A DNA stretch of 64,000 bases, from positions 124,001 to 188,000 of the forward strand of contig NZ_JANUHA010000006.1 in the NCBI RefSeq assembly GCF_024753255.1, read 5' to 3'. The notes under the pieces were generated by a model that worked only from the letters and a program-made list of their open reading frames with translations, did no database searches and was not told where the DNA came from. Shown piece after piece: positions 51,038-61,355 of this stretch. Numbering within the stretch: the first letter of the stretch is position 1; each line of letters opens with the position of its first letter. The translations under genes and the position numbers were made by a program. This DNA is from Massilia agri (lineage in GTDB: Bacteria > Pseudomonadota > Gammaproteobacteria > Burkholderiales > Burkholderiaceae_D).

Positions 51038-52144
51038 ATGCCCCGCCCGATTTTCGCCACCATCCACCTCGACTCCATGCAGTACAACCTGGCCCAGGCG
51101 CGCAGCTACGCGCCGATGTCCAGGGTCTGGGCCGTGGTCAAGGCCAATGCCTACGGCCATGGCCTGGAGCGGGCCATGCGCGGCTTCGCGACGGCCGACG
51201 GCCTGGCCCTGGTCGAGACCGAAGGCGCCCTGCAGCTGCGCACCAGCGGCTGGATCAAGCCGATCCTGCTGCTGGAGGGCTTCTTCGATGCCTCCGACAT
51301 CCCCCTGCTGGCCGAACACAATATCAATAGCGCGGTCCACAATATCGAGCAGGTCAAGATGCTGGAATATACCCAGCTCTACCGTCCGATCGACGTGCAC
51401 CTGAAAATGAATACCGGGATGAACCGCCTCGGCTTTCGTCCGGACGAGTATGCGGCGGCGTACAAACGCCTGCGCGCGATCCCGGGCGTGCGCAATATCA
51501 CCCACATGACCCACTTCGCCAATGCGGACGAACTGGAGCACCCGCGCCTGACCATCGCCGAGCAGGTGCGGCGCTTCCGCTTCGGCGCCGGCGAGCTGCC
51601 GGGCGAGCGCAGCCTGTCGAACTCCGGCGGGGTGCTGCACCAGCCGGACCTGGGCGATGCGCTGTCGAACGACTGGGTCCGCCCCGGCATCATGCTCTAC
51701 GGCGGCACGCCGGGCGGACGCGCGGCGGCGGACTACGGCCTGCGCCCGACCATGACGCTGCGCTCGGAGGTCATCGGCATCCAGGAACTGCAGGCGGGCG
51801 ACACCGTCGGCTACGGCAGCCGCTTCGTGGCGGACGGTCCCATGACGGTGGGCGTGGTGGCCTGCGGCTATGCCGACGGCTACCCGCGCCACGCGCCGCA
51901 CGGCACGCCAGTGATCGTCGACGGCGTGCGCACGACGCTCGTGGGCCGGGTCTCGATGGACATGATGACGGTCGACCTGACGCCGGTCCGCAATCCGCGC
52001 ATCGGCAGCAAGGTGCTGCTGTGGGGCGACGGCCTGCCGATCGACGAGGTGGCCTCCAGCGCCGGCACGATCGGCTACGAATTGATGTGCGCACTCGCCG
52101 GGCGGGTGCGCGTTACCGAAGGAAGAATGGGAACAGATGGCTAA
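51038..52144 (+). CDS. alr: Alanine racemase
   Basis: 368 residues. Pyridoxal-phosphate lysine Lys35 in VWAVVKANAYGHG, catalytic tyrosine Tyr259 in DTVGYGSRFVA, HLKMNTGMNRLGF, and GRVSMDMMTVDLT. Interconverts L- and D-alanine for peptidoglycan precursors in the cytoplasm. The stop overlaps the radA start by 8 bp, so both are expressed together. ATG 51038 gives the family start (MPRPIFATIHLD). Confidence 0.97.
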   Translation: MPRPIFATIHLDSMQYNLAQARSYAPMSRVWAVVKANAYGHGLERAMRGFATADGLALVETEGALQLRTSGWIKPILLLEGFFDASDIPLLAEHNINSAVHNIEQVKMLEYTQLYRPIDVHLKMNTGMNRLGFRPDEYAAAYKRLRAIPGVRNITHMTHFANADELEHPRLTIAEQVRRFRFGAGELPGERSLSNSGGVLHQPDLGDALSNDWVRPGIMLYGGTPGGRAAADYGLRPTMTLRSEVIGIQELQAGDTVGYGSRFVADGPMTVGVVACGYADGYPRHAPHGTPVIVDGVRTTLVGRVSMDMMTVDLTPVRNPRIGSKVLLWGDGLPIDEVASSAGTIGYELMCALAGRVRVTEGRMGTDG

Positions 52145-53513
52145 ATCAAGAACCGCCTATACCTGCAGCGAGTGCGGCGCGACCTCCGCGCGCTGGTCCG
52201 GCCAGTGCCCGGACTGCAAGGCCTGGAATACGATGGTGGAAACCGTCGTCGAGCCGCAGGGCGTGAACCGCATGTCGCAGACGGCGCACAAGGCGCTGGC
52301 GCAGACCGCGCCGGTGCTGTCCCTGAAGGACATCGAGGCGCTCGACGTGCCGCGCTTCGGCACCGGCATCGAGGAATTCGACCGCGTGCTGGGCGGCGGC
52401 CTGGTCGCGGGCGGCGTGGTGCTGATCGGCGGCGACCCCGGCATCGGCAAGTCGACCCTGCTGCTGCAGGCACTCAGCAACCTGGCCGCCACCCGCAACA
52501 CCCTGTATGTCAGCGGCGAGGAATCCGGCGCCCAGATCGCGCTGCGCGCGCGCCGCCTGTCGGTCGACTCGGCCGAGCTGAAACTCCAGGCCGAGATCCA
52601 GCTCGAGAAAATCCTCGGCACGCTGGCGGACCTGAAACCCGAAGTGGCGGTGATCGACTCGATCCAGACCCTGTATTCGGACGCGCTGACCTCGGCCCCG
52701 GGCTCGGTGGCCCAGGTGCGCGAATGCGCGGCCCAGCTCACCCGCGTGGCGAAGCAGACCGGCGTCACCATCATCCTGGTCGGCCACGTCACGAAAGAGG
52801 GCGCCCTGGCCGGCCCGCGCGTGCTCGAGCACATCGTCGACACCGTGCTGTATTTCGAAGGCGATACGCAGTCGAGCTTCCGCCTGGTGCGGGCGATCAA
52901 GAACCGCTTCGGCGCCGTCAACGAACTGGGCGTGTTCGCCATGACGGAGAAGGGCCTGAAGGGCGTGTCGAATCCCTCGGCCCTGTTCCTGTCCCAACAC
53001 GACAGCCAGGTGCCGGGTTCCTGCGTGATGGTGACGCAGGAGGGCACGCGCCCGCTGCTGGTCGAGATCCAGGCCCTGGTCGACGCCAGCCACCTGCCGA
53101 ACGCGCGCCGCCTGTCTGTCGGCCTGGAACAGAACCGCCTGGCCATGCTGCTGGCGGTCCTGCACCGCCACGCCGGCATCGCCGCTTTCGACCAGGACGT
53201 GTTCATCAACGCGGTGGGCGGGGTCAAGATCACCGAGCCGGCGGCCGACCTTGCCGTCCTGCTGGCGATCAACTCCTCGATGCGCAACAAGCCGCTGCCG
53301 CGGGGACTTGTGGTGTTCGGCGAAGTCGGGCTGGCGGGCGAGATCCGTCCGGCGCCGCGGGGCCAGGAGCGCCTGCGCGAGGCGGCCAAGCTCGGCTTCT
53401 CGATCGCCGTGATCCCGAAGGGGAATGCGCCGAAACAGAAAATCGAGGGCATGACCATTATCTCGGTGGAGCGCATCGACCAGGCCTTCACCAAGCTGCG
53501 CGAACTCGACTGA
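52137..53513 (+). CDS. radA: DNA repair protein RadA
   Basis: 458 residues. C4 zinc finger (C10, C13, C24, C27; RWSGQCPDCKAWN), RecA-like core with Walker A GGDPGIGKST, Walker B VAVIDSIQTL, the RadA-specific KNRFG motif (AIKNRFGAVNE), and a C-terminal Lon-protease-like domain (from about 345) for branch migration. Role: processes recombination intermediates, helping DNA strand exchange. Overlaps alr by 8 bp. Confidence 0.97.
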   Translation: MAKSRTAYTCSECGATSARWSGQCPDCKAWNTMVETVVEPQGVNRMSQTAHKALAQTAPVLSLKDIEALDVPRFGTGIEEFDRVLGGGLVAGGVVLIGGDPGIGKSTLLLQALSNLAATRNTLYVSGEESGAQIALRARRLSVDSAELKLQAEIQLEKILGTLADLKPEVAVIDSIQTLYSDALTSAPGSVAQVRECAAQLTRVAKQTGVTIILVGHVTKEGALAGPRVLEHIVDTVLYFEGDTQSSFRLVRAIKNRFGAVNELGVFAMTEKGLKGVSNPSALFLSQHDSQVPGSCVMVTQEGTRPLLVEIQALVDASHLPNARRLSVGLEQNRLAMLLAVLHRHAGIAAFDQDVFINAVGGVKITEPAADLAVLLAINSSMRNKPLPRGLVVFGEVGLAGEIRPAPRGQERLREAAKLGFSIAVIPKGNAPKQKIEGMTIISVERIDQAFTKLRELD

Positions 53514-53559
53514 GCTTTTATAATGCAGCCTCGATCCATTTTCACTCGTCAAGCTTAAC

Positions 53560-53880
53560 GTGTTTACAGAACAAAGGAAAACCGAACGCAAGGTATTGCG
53601 CACGCGGGCGAAAGTCGCCATGGAAGGCGAGGCCCCCGTCACCGGGCGCACCAGCGACATCGGCGCCAACGGCGTCAGCATCAACCTGCCGGACCCCCTG
53701 CTGGTCGGCCAGGCCGGCGTCGTCGCCTTCGAACTGCTGGTCGACGGCAAGGCGGTCCCCATCAGCGCCCGCGCCAAGGCCCTGTACTGCATCTTCAGCG
53801 GTGGCGAATTCAAGGTGGGATTCCAGTTCCTGAACCTGGAACTGAATGCGATGACGGCGATCGCGCGCTACCTGCGCTGA
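53560..53880 (+). CDS. PilZ domain c-di-GMP-binding protein
   Basis: 106 residues from GTG 53560. A stand-alone PilZ domain: N-terminal RKTERKVLR (RxxxR-type c-di-GMP motif) and TSDIGANGVSINLP in place of the (D/N)xSxxG motif, then a beta barrel. It would bind c-di-GMP and affect motility or surface traits through a partner. A weak AACAAAGG-like context surrounds the start, and no better start exists. Downstream of radA by 46 bp. Confidence 0.8.
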   Translation: MFTEQRKTERKVLRTRAKVAMEGEAPVTGRTSDIGANGVSINLPDPLLVGQAGVVAFELLVDGKAVPISARAKALYCIFSGGEFKVGFQFLNLELNAMTAIARYLR

Positions 53881-53924
53881 GGAGTCACCATCCGCGCGCT
53901 CCGCGCGTGCGCTGTTACAAAAGC

Positions 53925-53958
53925 AAAGCGGCGAGCGCCCTCTGGGCCTCGCCGCTTT
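53925..53958. terminator. Bidirectional terminator
   Basis: An 11-bp stem AAAGCGGCGAG / CTCGCCGCTTT (53925-53935 and 53948-53958) with a 12-base loop. It lies between the PilZ gene and a convergent small gene. Confidence 0.8.
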
Positions 53959-53995
53959 GTCGCTTTATGACATGGCCCGGACAAGCGGGCCGGCA

Positions 53996-54118
53996 CTATT
54001 CGTGATAGTGATCGTGCCAGGTTTCCGAGCCGCTGCGAGTCTCTTGGTAGATCTCGTAAGCAACCAGCCCGGCCAGGCCTGCAAGTATGCCAAACACTGC
54101 AATATCGAACATAAACAT
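53996..54118 (-). CDS. 40-residue membrane peptide with His-rich tail
   Basis: MFMFDIAVFGILAGLAGLVA begins a 40-residue frame: one membrane helix, then EIYQETRSGSETW and the tail HDHYHE with three His in six residues. AGG lies 5 bp before ATG 54118. Too short for usual gene calling but coherent as a single-pass micropeptide. The terminal His cluster could bind metal. It sits alone between a terminator and the pst promoter. Confidence 0.5.
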   Translation of the reverse strand: MFMFDIAVFGILAGLAGLVAYEIYQETRSGSETWHDHYHE

Positions 54119-54326
54119 CAACGCCTTTCAGCATCCCCTCCCTATGAAGAACACGCTTTCAGCTTAGCAGAGCGCGGCGTATTTACAAGGCCGCCGGAAG
54201 GCCGTTCCGTGAATATTTTTGCATCACCCGAGCCCGCCACCGCCGGGCTCCGCGGGCGTGATACAACCGTGTGCGTCCGCCCGGGAAAGCGGCGCATGAT
54301 GGCGGCGCTCCGCCGAATTATTACAT

Positions 54327-54360
54327 CTGTCATCAACTTGTCATATTCGGCCAGTAGACT
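54327..54360 (+). promoter_or_regulatory. Pho box and -10 of pst-pho operon
   Basis: CTGTCAT (54327-54333), CAAC, TTGTCAT (54338-54344) is a near-perfect PhoB-binding direct repeat with the canonical 4-bp spacing. TAGACT (54355-54360) stands 10 bp downstream as the -10. pstS starts at 54411. Expression should rise on phosphate starvation through PhoB. Confidence 0.85.
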
Positions 54361-54410
54361 TCGCAGCGTCAATGAACCGGGACCCGTCCCAGCCTCCGAA
54401 AGGATCCATC

Positions 54411-55442
54411 ATGCGCATGAAGCACCTGTTCGCCTCCCTCGCCATCGCCGCCATCGCAGCCGGCGCCCAGGCCGCCGACATCACCGGCGCCGGCGCAACC
54501 TTCCCCTATCCGATCTACGCCAAGTGGGCGGAGATGTACAAGAAAAGCTCGGGCAACGGCCTGAACTACCAATCGGTGGGTTCCGGCGCCGGCATCAAGC
54601 AGATCAAGGCCAGGACCGTCGACTTCGGCGCCTCGGACATGCCGCTGCCGGCGGCCGAGCTGAACGCATCGGGCCTGTTCCAGTTCCCGGCCATCATGGG
54701 CGGCGTGGTGCCGGTCGTGAACGTGCCCGGTCTCGCCGCGGGCCAGCTGAAGCTCACCGGCGCCGTCCTGGCCGACATCTACCTGGGCAAGATCACCAAG
54801 TGGAACGCGCCGCAGATCGCCGCCCTGAACCCGGGCGTCAAGCTCCCGGCGGACGACATCACCGTGGTGCGCCGCGCCGACAGCTCGGGTACCTCCTTCC
54901 TGTGGACCGACTACCTGTCGCAAGTCAGCCCCGAGTTCAAGAGCAGGATCGGCGCCGGCACCACCGTCAAGTGGGCGGTCGGCGTGGGCGGCAAGGGCAA
55001 CGAGGGCGTGGCCGCCAACGTGCAGCGCATCAAGGGCTCGATCGGCTACGTCGAGTGGGCCTACGCCAAGCGCAACAAGATGCAGCACACCCAGCTGCAG
55101 AACAGGGACGGCGCCTTCCTGCAGCCGGACGACGAGGCCTTCAAGGCGGCAGCCGCCGGCGCCAACTGGACCGGCACCCCGGGCTACGCCGTGGTGCTGA
55201 CCAACCAGCCTGGCAAGGCCAGCTGGCCGATCACCGGCGTGTCCTACATCCTGGTGCACAAGAGCCAGGCTGACGGCAACCGCGGCAAGGAAGTCCTGAA
55301 GTTCTTCGACTGGGCCTACAAGAACGGCGATGCCGCCGCGGTCGAGCTGGACTACGTGCCGATGCCGGACAGCGTGACCAAGCTGGTGCAGGACGCCTGG
55401 CGCGCCAATGTGAAAGACGCTTCGGGCAAGGCGGTCTGGTAA
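54411..55442 (+). CDS. pstS: Phosphate-binding protein PstS
   Basis: 343 residues. Signal peptide (MRMKHLFASLAIAAIAAGAQA), then the phosphate-binding fold: DITGAGATFPYPIYAKWAEM, VGSGAGIKQI, GASDMPL, RRADSSGTSFLWTDYL, and GNEGVAANVQR. It captures orthophosphate in the periplasm for PstCAB. AAGGA before ATG 54411 fixes the start; the frame is open 13 codons further up without support. First gene of pstSCAB-phoU-phoBR. Confidence 0.97.
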   Translation: MRMKHLFASLAIAAIAAGAQAADITGAGATFPYPIYAKWAEMYKKSSGNGLNYQSVGSGAGIKQIKARTVDFGASDMPLPAAELNASGLFQFPAIMGGVVPVVNVPGLAAGQLKLTGAVLADIYLGKITKWNAPQIAALNPGVKLPADDITVVRRADSSGTSFLWTDYLSQVSPEFKSRIGAGTTVKWAVGVGGKGNEGVAANVQRIKGSIGYVEWAYAKRNKMQHTQLQNRDGAFLQPDDEAFKAAAAGANWTGTPGYAVVLTNQPGKASWPITGVSYILVHKSQADGNRGKEVLKFFDWAYKNGDAAAVELDYVPMPDSVTKLVQDAWRANVKDASGKAVW

Positions 55443-55514
55443 TTCAACTTGAACAGGGCTGCCGGGTGACACCTTGCGGCCCTTCCGTTTGCCTAGAAGA
55501 TTGACAAAAAAGCC

Positions 55515-56540
55515 ATGAGCGTACAACCCTCCGTCGCGCTGGACGACCTGACCGGCCAGGCCGCGTCCGAATCCGAAGCCCGCCAGGCCGCGGCCCTGCG
55601 CAACACCATGCGCAAGCAGCGCATCCAGGACTTCTTCTTCCACAAGCTCACGCTGCTGTTCGCGGCCTCGGTGCTGCTGGTGCTGGTCGGGATCATCGTG
55701 TCCCTCGCGCTCGGCGCGGCGCCGGCCCTGAAGGAATTCGGCGCCGCCTTCATCACCCGCGTGGAGTGGGACCCGGTGGGCGACCAGTTCGGCGCCATGA
55801 TCGCGATCTGGGGCACGCTCGCCACCTCGATCATCGCGCTCGCCGTGGCCTTCCCGATCAGCTTCGGCATCGCCCTGTTCCTGACCGAGATCTGCCCGGC
55901 CTGGCTGCGCCGCCCGCTGGGCACCGCGGTCGAGCTGCTCGCGGGCGTGCCCTCGATCATCTACGGCATGTGGGGCTTCTTCGTGTTCGCGCCGCTGTTC
56001 GCCGACCACGTGCAGCCGCTGCTGAAGAACACCATCGGCCAGCTGCCGGTGATCGGCCAGCTGTTCCAGGGCCCGGTCATGGGCATCGGCATCCTGACCG
56101 CCGGCCTGATCCTGGCGATCATGATCATCCCCTTCATCGCCTCGGTGATGCGCGACGTGTTCGAGATCGTCCCGACCGTCCTCAAGGAATCCGCGTATGG
56201 CCTTGGCTGCACCAAGTGGGAAGTGGTGCGCAAGGTGGTGCTGCCTTACACCCGCAACGGCGTGGTCGGCGGCGTGATGCTGGGCCTGGGCCGCGCGCTG
56301 GGCGAGACCATGGCCGTCACCTTCGTCATCGGCAACGCCCACGACCTGTCCTGGTCGCTGTTCTCGGCGGGTAACTCGATTTCCTCGACCCTGGCCAATG
56401 AATTCAACGAAGCGACGTCGGCGATGCACCTGTCCTCGCTGTACGCACTGGGCCTGATCCTGTTCGCCATCACCTTTATCGTGCTGTCGGCCGCCAAGCT
56501 GATGTTGATCGGCATGTCCCGCAAAGAAGGAACGAAATAA
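55515..56540 (+). CDS. pstC: Phosphate ABC transporter permease PstC
   Basis: 341 residues, six to seven membrane helices, with a long cytoplasmic N-terminus. Family phrases: [24 protein letters not shown] second helix region, [20 protein letters not shown], and the EAA loop [20 protein letters not shown]. Forms the channel with PstA. The stop TAA shares its final A with the ATG of pstA (1-bp overlap at 56540). Confidence 0.96.
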   Translation: MSVQPSVALDDLTGQAASESEARQAAALRNTMRKQRIQDFFFHKLTLLFAASVLLVLVGIIVSLALGAAPALKEFGAAFITRVEWDPVGDQFGAMIAIWGTLATSIIALAVAFPISFGIALFLTEICPAWLRRPLGTAVELLAGVPSIIYGMWGFFVFAPLFADHVQPLLKNTIGQLPVIGQLFQGPVMGIGILTAGLILAIMIIPFIASVMRDVFEIVPTVLKESAYGLGCTKWEVVRKVVLPYTRNGVVGGVMLGLGRALGETMAVTFVIGNAHDLSWSLFSAGNSISSTLANEFNEATSAMHLSSLYALGLILFAITFIVLSAAKLMLIGMSRKEGTK

Positions 56541-57397
56541 TGCACGCAGCAGCGAAAAACCCCGTCTACCGCAAGCGCCTGCTGGCGCACCGCGTCGGCA
56601 TCTTCCTCTCTGTCTGCGCCATGGGCGTCGGCCTCGCGGTCCTGTTGTGGATCCTGGCGACCCTGGTGAAGGAAGGCTTCAGCGGCCTGTCGATGACCCT
56701 GTTCACCATGGACACGCCGGCCCCCGGCAGCCCGGGCGGCCTGCGCAACGCCATCGTCGGCAGCCTGATGATGGTCGGCCTGTCGACCCTGGTGAGCACC
56801 CCGATCGGCATCCTGGCCGGCATTTACCTGGCCGAATACGGCGAGAACAACAAGTTCGCCCAGGTGACGCGATTTGTCACCGACATCATGCTGTCGGCCC
56901 CTTCGATCGTGATCGGCGTCTTCGTCTACGCCCTCTACGTCTCGAAGGTCGGCAACTTCGCCGGCTATGCGGGCTCGATCGCGCTGTCCCTGATCTCGAT
57001 CCCGGTCGTGGTGCGCACCACCGACAATATGCTGCGCCTGGTGCCGAACAGCCTGCTGGAAGCGGCCTACGCCCTTGGCGCCCCGCACTGGAAGGTGGCG
57101 ATGACGGTGCGCCTGCGGGCAGTCAAGGCCGGCGTGATCACCGGTGTGCTGCTGGCCGTGGCTAGAGTCTCGGGTGAAACCGCGCCGCTGCTGTTCACCG
57201 CCCTGAACAACCAGTTCTTCAGCACCGACATGAATGCGCCGATGGCCAACCTGCCGGTGGTGATCTACACCTACGCAATGAGCCCCTACGACGACTGGCG
57301 TTCGCTGGCCTGGGGCGGCGCACTGCTGGTGACCTTCACCGTGCTGGCCCTGAACATCCTGTCGCGCACCCTGTTCACGCAGAAGACCCCGCGCTGA
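56540..57397 (+). CDS. pstA: Phosphate ABC transporter permease PstA
   Basis: 285 residues, six membrane helices. PstA features: [40 protein letters not shown], and the EAA loop [20 protein letters not shown] followed by [16 protein letters not shown]. Inner-membrane partner of PstC. Gene order and overlaps mark a single transcription unit. Confidence 0.96.
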   Translation: MHAAAKNPVYRKRLLAHRVGIFLSVCAMGVGLAVLLWILATLVKEGFSGLSMTLFTMDTPAPGSPGGLRNAIVGSLMMVGLSTLVSTPIGILAGIYLAEYGENNKFAQVTRFVTDIMLSAPSIVIGVFVYALYVSKVGNFAGYAGSIALSLISIPVVVRTTDNMLRLVPNSLLEAAYALGAPHWKVAMTVRLRAVKAGVITGVLLAVARVSGETAPLLFTALNNQFFSTDMNAPMANLPVVIYTYAMSPYDDWRSLAWGGALLVTFTVLALNILSRTLFTQKTPR

Positions 57398-57429
57398 TCG
57401 ATAACGACCTCATTGGAATAAACAACGTG

Positions 57430-58224
57430 ATGACCCAAGCCAAACCCGCACCGGCGCCGACCGCTGCCAAAGCCAAGACGATCGAGATCGAGGGCCTGAA
57501 TTTCTTCTACGGGAAGACCCAGAGCCTGAAGAACGTCTCGCTCGACATCCACGACAAGCAGGTGACGGCCTTCATCGGCCCCTCGGGCTGCGGCAAGTCG
57601 ACCCTGCTGCGCACCCTGAACCGCATGTATGACCTGTACCCGGGCCAGCGCGCGGAAGGGTCGATCATGTACCGGGGCCGTAACATCCTGGAGCCGGGCG
57701 TGGACGTGAACATGCTGCGTGCGAAGGTCGGCATGGTGTTCCAGAAGCCGACCCCGTTCCCGATGTCCATCTACGACAACATCGCCTTCGGCGTGCGCCT
57801 CTACGAGAACCTGTCGAAGGGCGAGATGGACGAGCGCGTGGAGTGGGCGCTGAAGAAGGCGGCCCTGTGGGAAGAGGCCAAGGACAAGCTGAATAAAAGC
57901 GGCCTGTCGCTGTCGGGCGGCCAGCAGCAGCGCCTGTGCATCGCACGCGGCGTGGCGGTGAAGCCGGACGTCCTGCTGCTCGATGAACCGACTTCCGCGC
58001 TCGACCCGATCTCGACGGCCAAGATCGAAGAGCTGATCAGCGAGCTAAAACAGGACTACACGATCACCATCGTGACCCACAATATGCAGCAGGCAGCCCG
58101 CTGTTCCGACTACACCGCGTATATGTACCTGGGCGAACTCGTCGAGTTCGGCGAGACCGACCAGATCTTCATGAACCCGGCGCGTAAAGAGACGCAGGAC
58201 TACATCACCGGCCGCTTCGGCTGA
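57430..58224 (+). CDS. pstB: Phosphate ABC transporter ATPase PstB
   Basis: 264 residues. Walker [11 protein letters not shown]-loop [18 protein letters not shown] (a PstB signature), [14 protein letters not shown], Walker [14 protein letters not shown]-loop VTHNMQQA. Drives phosphate import through PstCA. ATG 57430 is preferred; a GTG one codon before is also possible. Confidence 0.97.
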   Translation: MTQAKPAPAPTAAKAKTIEIEGLNFFYGKTQSLKNVSLDIHDKQVTAFIGPSGCGKSTLLRTLNRMYDLYPGQRAEGSIMYRGRNILEPGVDVNMLRAKVGMVFQKPTPFPMSIYDNIAFGVRLYENLSKGEMDERVEWALKKAALWEEAKDKLNKSGLSLSGGQQQRLCIARGVAVKPDVLLLDEPTSALDPISTAKIEELISELKQDYTITIVTHNMQQAARCSDYTAYMYLGELVEFGETDQIFMNPARKETQDYITGRFG

Positions 58225-58267
58225 TCGGTAATCGGTAAAATAGCGACACAAGAACACGGAGAAGAAT

Positions 58268-58966
58268 ATGACGGGCGAGCATTCATCCAAACAGTACGAC
58301 CACGAGCTGGAAGCGATCCGCTCGAAGGTGCTGCTCATGGGCGGCATGGTGGAAACCGCATTCGACGAGGCGCTCGAAGCTTTCCGCGTTGGCGACGCCG
58401 CGCGCGCCGAGCGCGTGATCCTTGACGACCAGGCCGTCAACCAGCTGGAAGTGCAGCTCGACGACGCCTGCAGCCACCTGATCGTGCGCCGCCAGCCGAC
58501 CGCGAACGACCTGCGCACCGTGATGGCGACCATCAAGGTCATCACCGACCTGGAACGCATCGGCGACGAGGCCTCGAAGATCGCCCGCACCGCCAAGAGC
58601 CTGCACGAGCGCGGCGGCGTGTCCTTCGCCCACTACGACATGGTGCGCACCATCGCCAAGGGCACTTGCGACCTGCTGCACAACGCCCTGGACGCTTTTG
58701 CCCGCCTGGACGGCAAGCAGGCGCTGGAGCTGATCGCGGCCGACGAAGTCATCGACCACGAGTTCCGCACCATCCTGCGCAACCTGATCACCTTCATGAT
58801 GGAAGACCCGCGCACGATCTCCTCGGCGCTGGACACCCTGTGGGTGGCCAAGGCCATCGAGCGTATCGGCGACCATGCGAAGAACATCGCCGAGTATGTG
58901 ATCTACGTGGTCGAAGGCCGCGACATCCGCCACAGCAAACCTGTGGCCAGCGAGCCGGCAGTCTGA
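58268..58966 (+). CDS. phoU: Phosphate signalling protein PhoU
   Basis: 232 residues, all helical, two PhoU repeats with the metal-binding ExxxD motifs (TDLERIGDEASKIA and KAIERIGDHAKNIAEYVIY). By family it links the Pst transporter to PhoR and keeps the regulon off when phosphate is plentiful. GGAGAA precedes ATG 58268. phoB begins 2 bp after its stop. Confidence 0.96.
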   Translation: MTGEHSSKQYDHELEAIRSKVLLMGGMVETAFDEALEAFRVGDAARAERVILDDQAVNQLEVQLDDACSHLIVRRQPTANDLRTVMATIKVITDLERIGDEASKIARTAKSLHERGGVSFAHYDMVRTIAKGTCDLLHNALDAFARLDGKQALELIAADEVIDHEFRTILRNLITFMMEDPRTISSALDTLWVAKAIERIGDHAKNIAEYVIYVVEGRDIRHSKPVASEPAV

Positions 58967-58968
58967 CG

Positions 58969-59655
<687 letters not shown>

Positions 59656-59673
59656 ACGAGTGCGCGCGCCACG

Positions 59674-60975
59674 ATGAGATCGATGAGTTCGAAGGTACTG
59701 TTCTGGGTGCCGGCCGTCCTGCGCCTGGCGCTGCTGTTCGTGGCGGCGGGCGTCGTCTGGTGGATGGGCGGACTGGTGGCGGGACTGGTGTTCGCACTGG
59801 GCGCGGTCGTCGTGGCCCTGTTCGTCCAGCTGCGCTACCTGCACGAGCTGGGCGAGTGGCTGGTCGACCCGCACTCGAGCCGCCTGCCGGACGGCTGGGG
59901 CGCATGGACCGACGTGTTCGCGCGCCTGTACAGGCTGCGGCGCGAGGACGAGCGCCACCAGGCCGAGATGGCCGAATGGCTGGCGCGCTTCCGCGAGGCG
60001 ATGCAGCTGCTGCCGGAAGGCGTGGCCATCATGGACGACGTCCTGTTCCTGGAATGGTGCAACGAGGCGGCCGAGCGCCATCTCGGCCTGACCATGGCGC
60101 GTGACAAGGGCCTGCGCGTGACCAACCTGGTGCGCCATCCTGAATTCATCGACTACGTGATCCTGGGGCGCTACGAGCAGCCGCTGACGCTGTCCTTCCG
60201 TGGCCGCAAGCTCGAATGCCGCATCATCCCATTCGAGAACCGGCGCCAGATCCTGGTGACGCACGACGCCACCGATACCGAGCGCATCGAAGCCATGCGC
60301 CGCGACTTCATCGCCAACGCCTCGCACGAGCTGCGCACGCCGCTGACCGTGATCGTCGGCTTCCTCGAGATCGCGATGTCGGATCCCGGCCTGGACGTGG
60401 CCACCCGCACCGCCCACCTGGAACTGATGACGGAACAGGCACACCGCATGCAGCGCCTGATCGGCGACATGCTGACCCTGTCGCGCCTGGAGTCGGACGA
60501 GTTCCCGCTCAAGCGCGAGCGGGTCGATATGCGCGCGATGGTCGATTCGGTCGCGGCGGAAGCGCGCGCGCTGTCCGGCGGGCGCCACGAGATCGCGGTC
60601 GATGTCGACGGCCCCGACGTGATGGGCAGCCTGGAAGAGCTGCGCAGCGCCTTCGCCAACCTGGCCTCGAATGCGGTGCGCTATTCGCCGAACGGCGGCA
60701 CGATCCGCCTGAAGTGGACGCGTGGGGCGAACGATCTGCGGTTCTCGGTGACGGATTGCGGGATCGGGATCGAACCGATCCACATTTCCAGGCTCACCGA
60801 GCGCTTCTACCGGGTCGACAAGAGTCGCTCGCGCGAGACGCAGGGTACCGGGCTGGGGCTGGCGATCGTCAAGCACGTGCTGATCCGGCATGGCGGGCGC
60901 TTGAGCATCAGTTCGGTGCCGGGGCAGGGGAGTACCTTTACCGCGTCGTTGCCGAATACCTCCTTGCCGGGCTGA
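59674..60975 (+). CDS. phoR: Phosphate regulon sensor kinase PhoR
   Basis: 433 residues. Two close membrane helices at the N-terminus with almost no periplasmic loop, as usual for PhoR, a PAS-like domain (about 105-200), HisKA with His218 in ASHELRTPLTVIVGFLE, and HATPase (NAVRYSPNGG, GIEPIHISRLTERFYRVD, GTGLGLAIVKHVL). Senses phosphate supply via PhoU and Pst rather than directly. Last gene of the operon; family C repeats follow. Confidence 0.97.
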   Translation: MRSMSSKVLFWVPAVLRLALLFVAAGVVWWMGGLVAGLVFALGAVVVALFVQLRYLHELGEWLVDPHSSRLPDGWGAWTDVFARLYRLRREDERHQAEMAEWLARFREAMQLLPEGVAIMDDVLFLEWCNEAAERHLGLTMARDKGLRVTNLVRHPEFIDYVILGRYEQPLTLSFRGRKLECRIIPFENRRQILVTHDATDTERIEAMRRDFIANASHELRTPLTVIVGFLEIAMSDPGLDVATRTAHLELMTEQAHRMQRLIGDMLTLSRLESDEFPLKRERVDMRAMVDSVAAEARALSGGRHEIAVDVDGPDVMGSLEELRSAFANLASNAVRYSPNGGTIRLKWTRGANDLRFSVTDCGIGIEPIHISRLTERFYRVDKSRSRETQGTGLGLAIVKHVLIRHGGRLSISSVPGQGSTFTASLPNTSLPG

Positions 60976-60992
60976 AGCCCGTCCACATCCAT

Positions 60993-61079
60993 AATGAGGG
61001 TCAGAGCATAATGAGGGTCAGAGTCAAATTATTGGGAAAGATTGTTAAATTTCCGAATAATTGAACTCTGACCCTCATT
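60993..61079. repeat. Palindromic repeat family C, copy 1 with duplicated head
   Basis: The head AATGAGGGTCAGAG occurs twice in direct orientation (60993-61006 and 61010-61023), and its complement CTCTGACCCTCATT closes the element at 61066-61079. Between them lie AT-rich inner arms (AAATTATTGGGAAA, TTCCGAATAATT). An 18-bp gap separates it from phoR. Confidence 0.8.
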
Positions 61080-61106
61080 GCGTTTCGGTACCGTTACTCC
61101 TCGACA

Positions 61107-61173
61107 ATTAGGGTCGGAGTCGAATTGCCGGCAACTTGAAAACCTTGCCCGGTAATTCGACTCTGACCCTAAT
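61107..61173. repeat. Palindromic repeat family C, copy 2
   Basis: ATTAGGGTCGGAGTCGAATT (61107-61126) pairs with AATTCGACTCTGACCCTAAT (61154-61173) with one mismatch; the inner part GCCGG / CCGG continues the stem. Related to copy 1 by the core AGGGTC(A/G)GAGTC, 27 bp away from it. Confidence 0.8.
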
Positions 61174-61355
61174 GAGTTCTCGCAATTTGTAACTAACCAA
61201 CGTGAGCGAACACAGTGCAAAAAAAGCGGCCGCCAAGGCCGGTGGGGAGCACATACGGTTCGGCTTTTCGAAGTGCGTCGGCCCGGGCCAGGCGTCCTGA
61301 GCGTTGGGGTAGAGAGTCGAGGTACAATCGTGCCTCGTTCTCATTTCCTCCGCAT

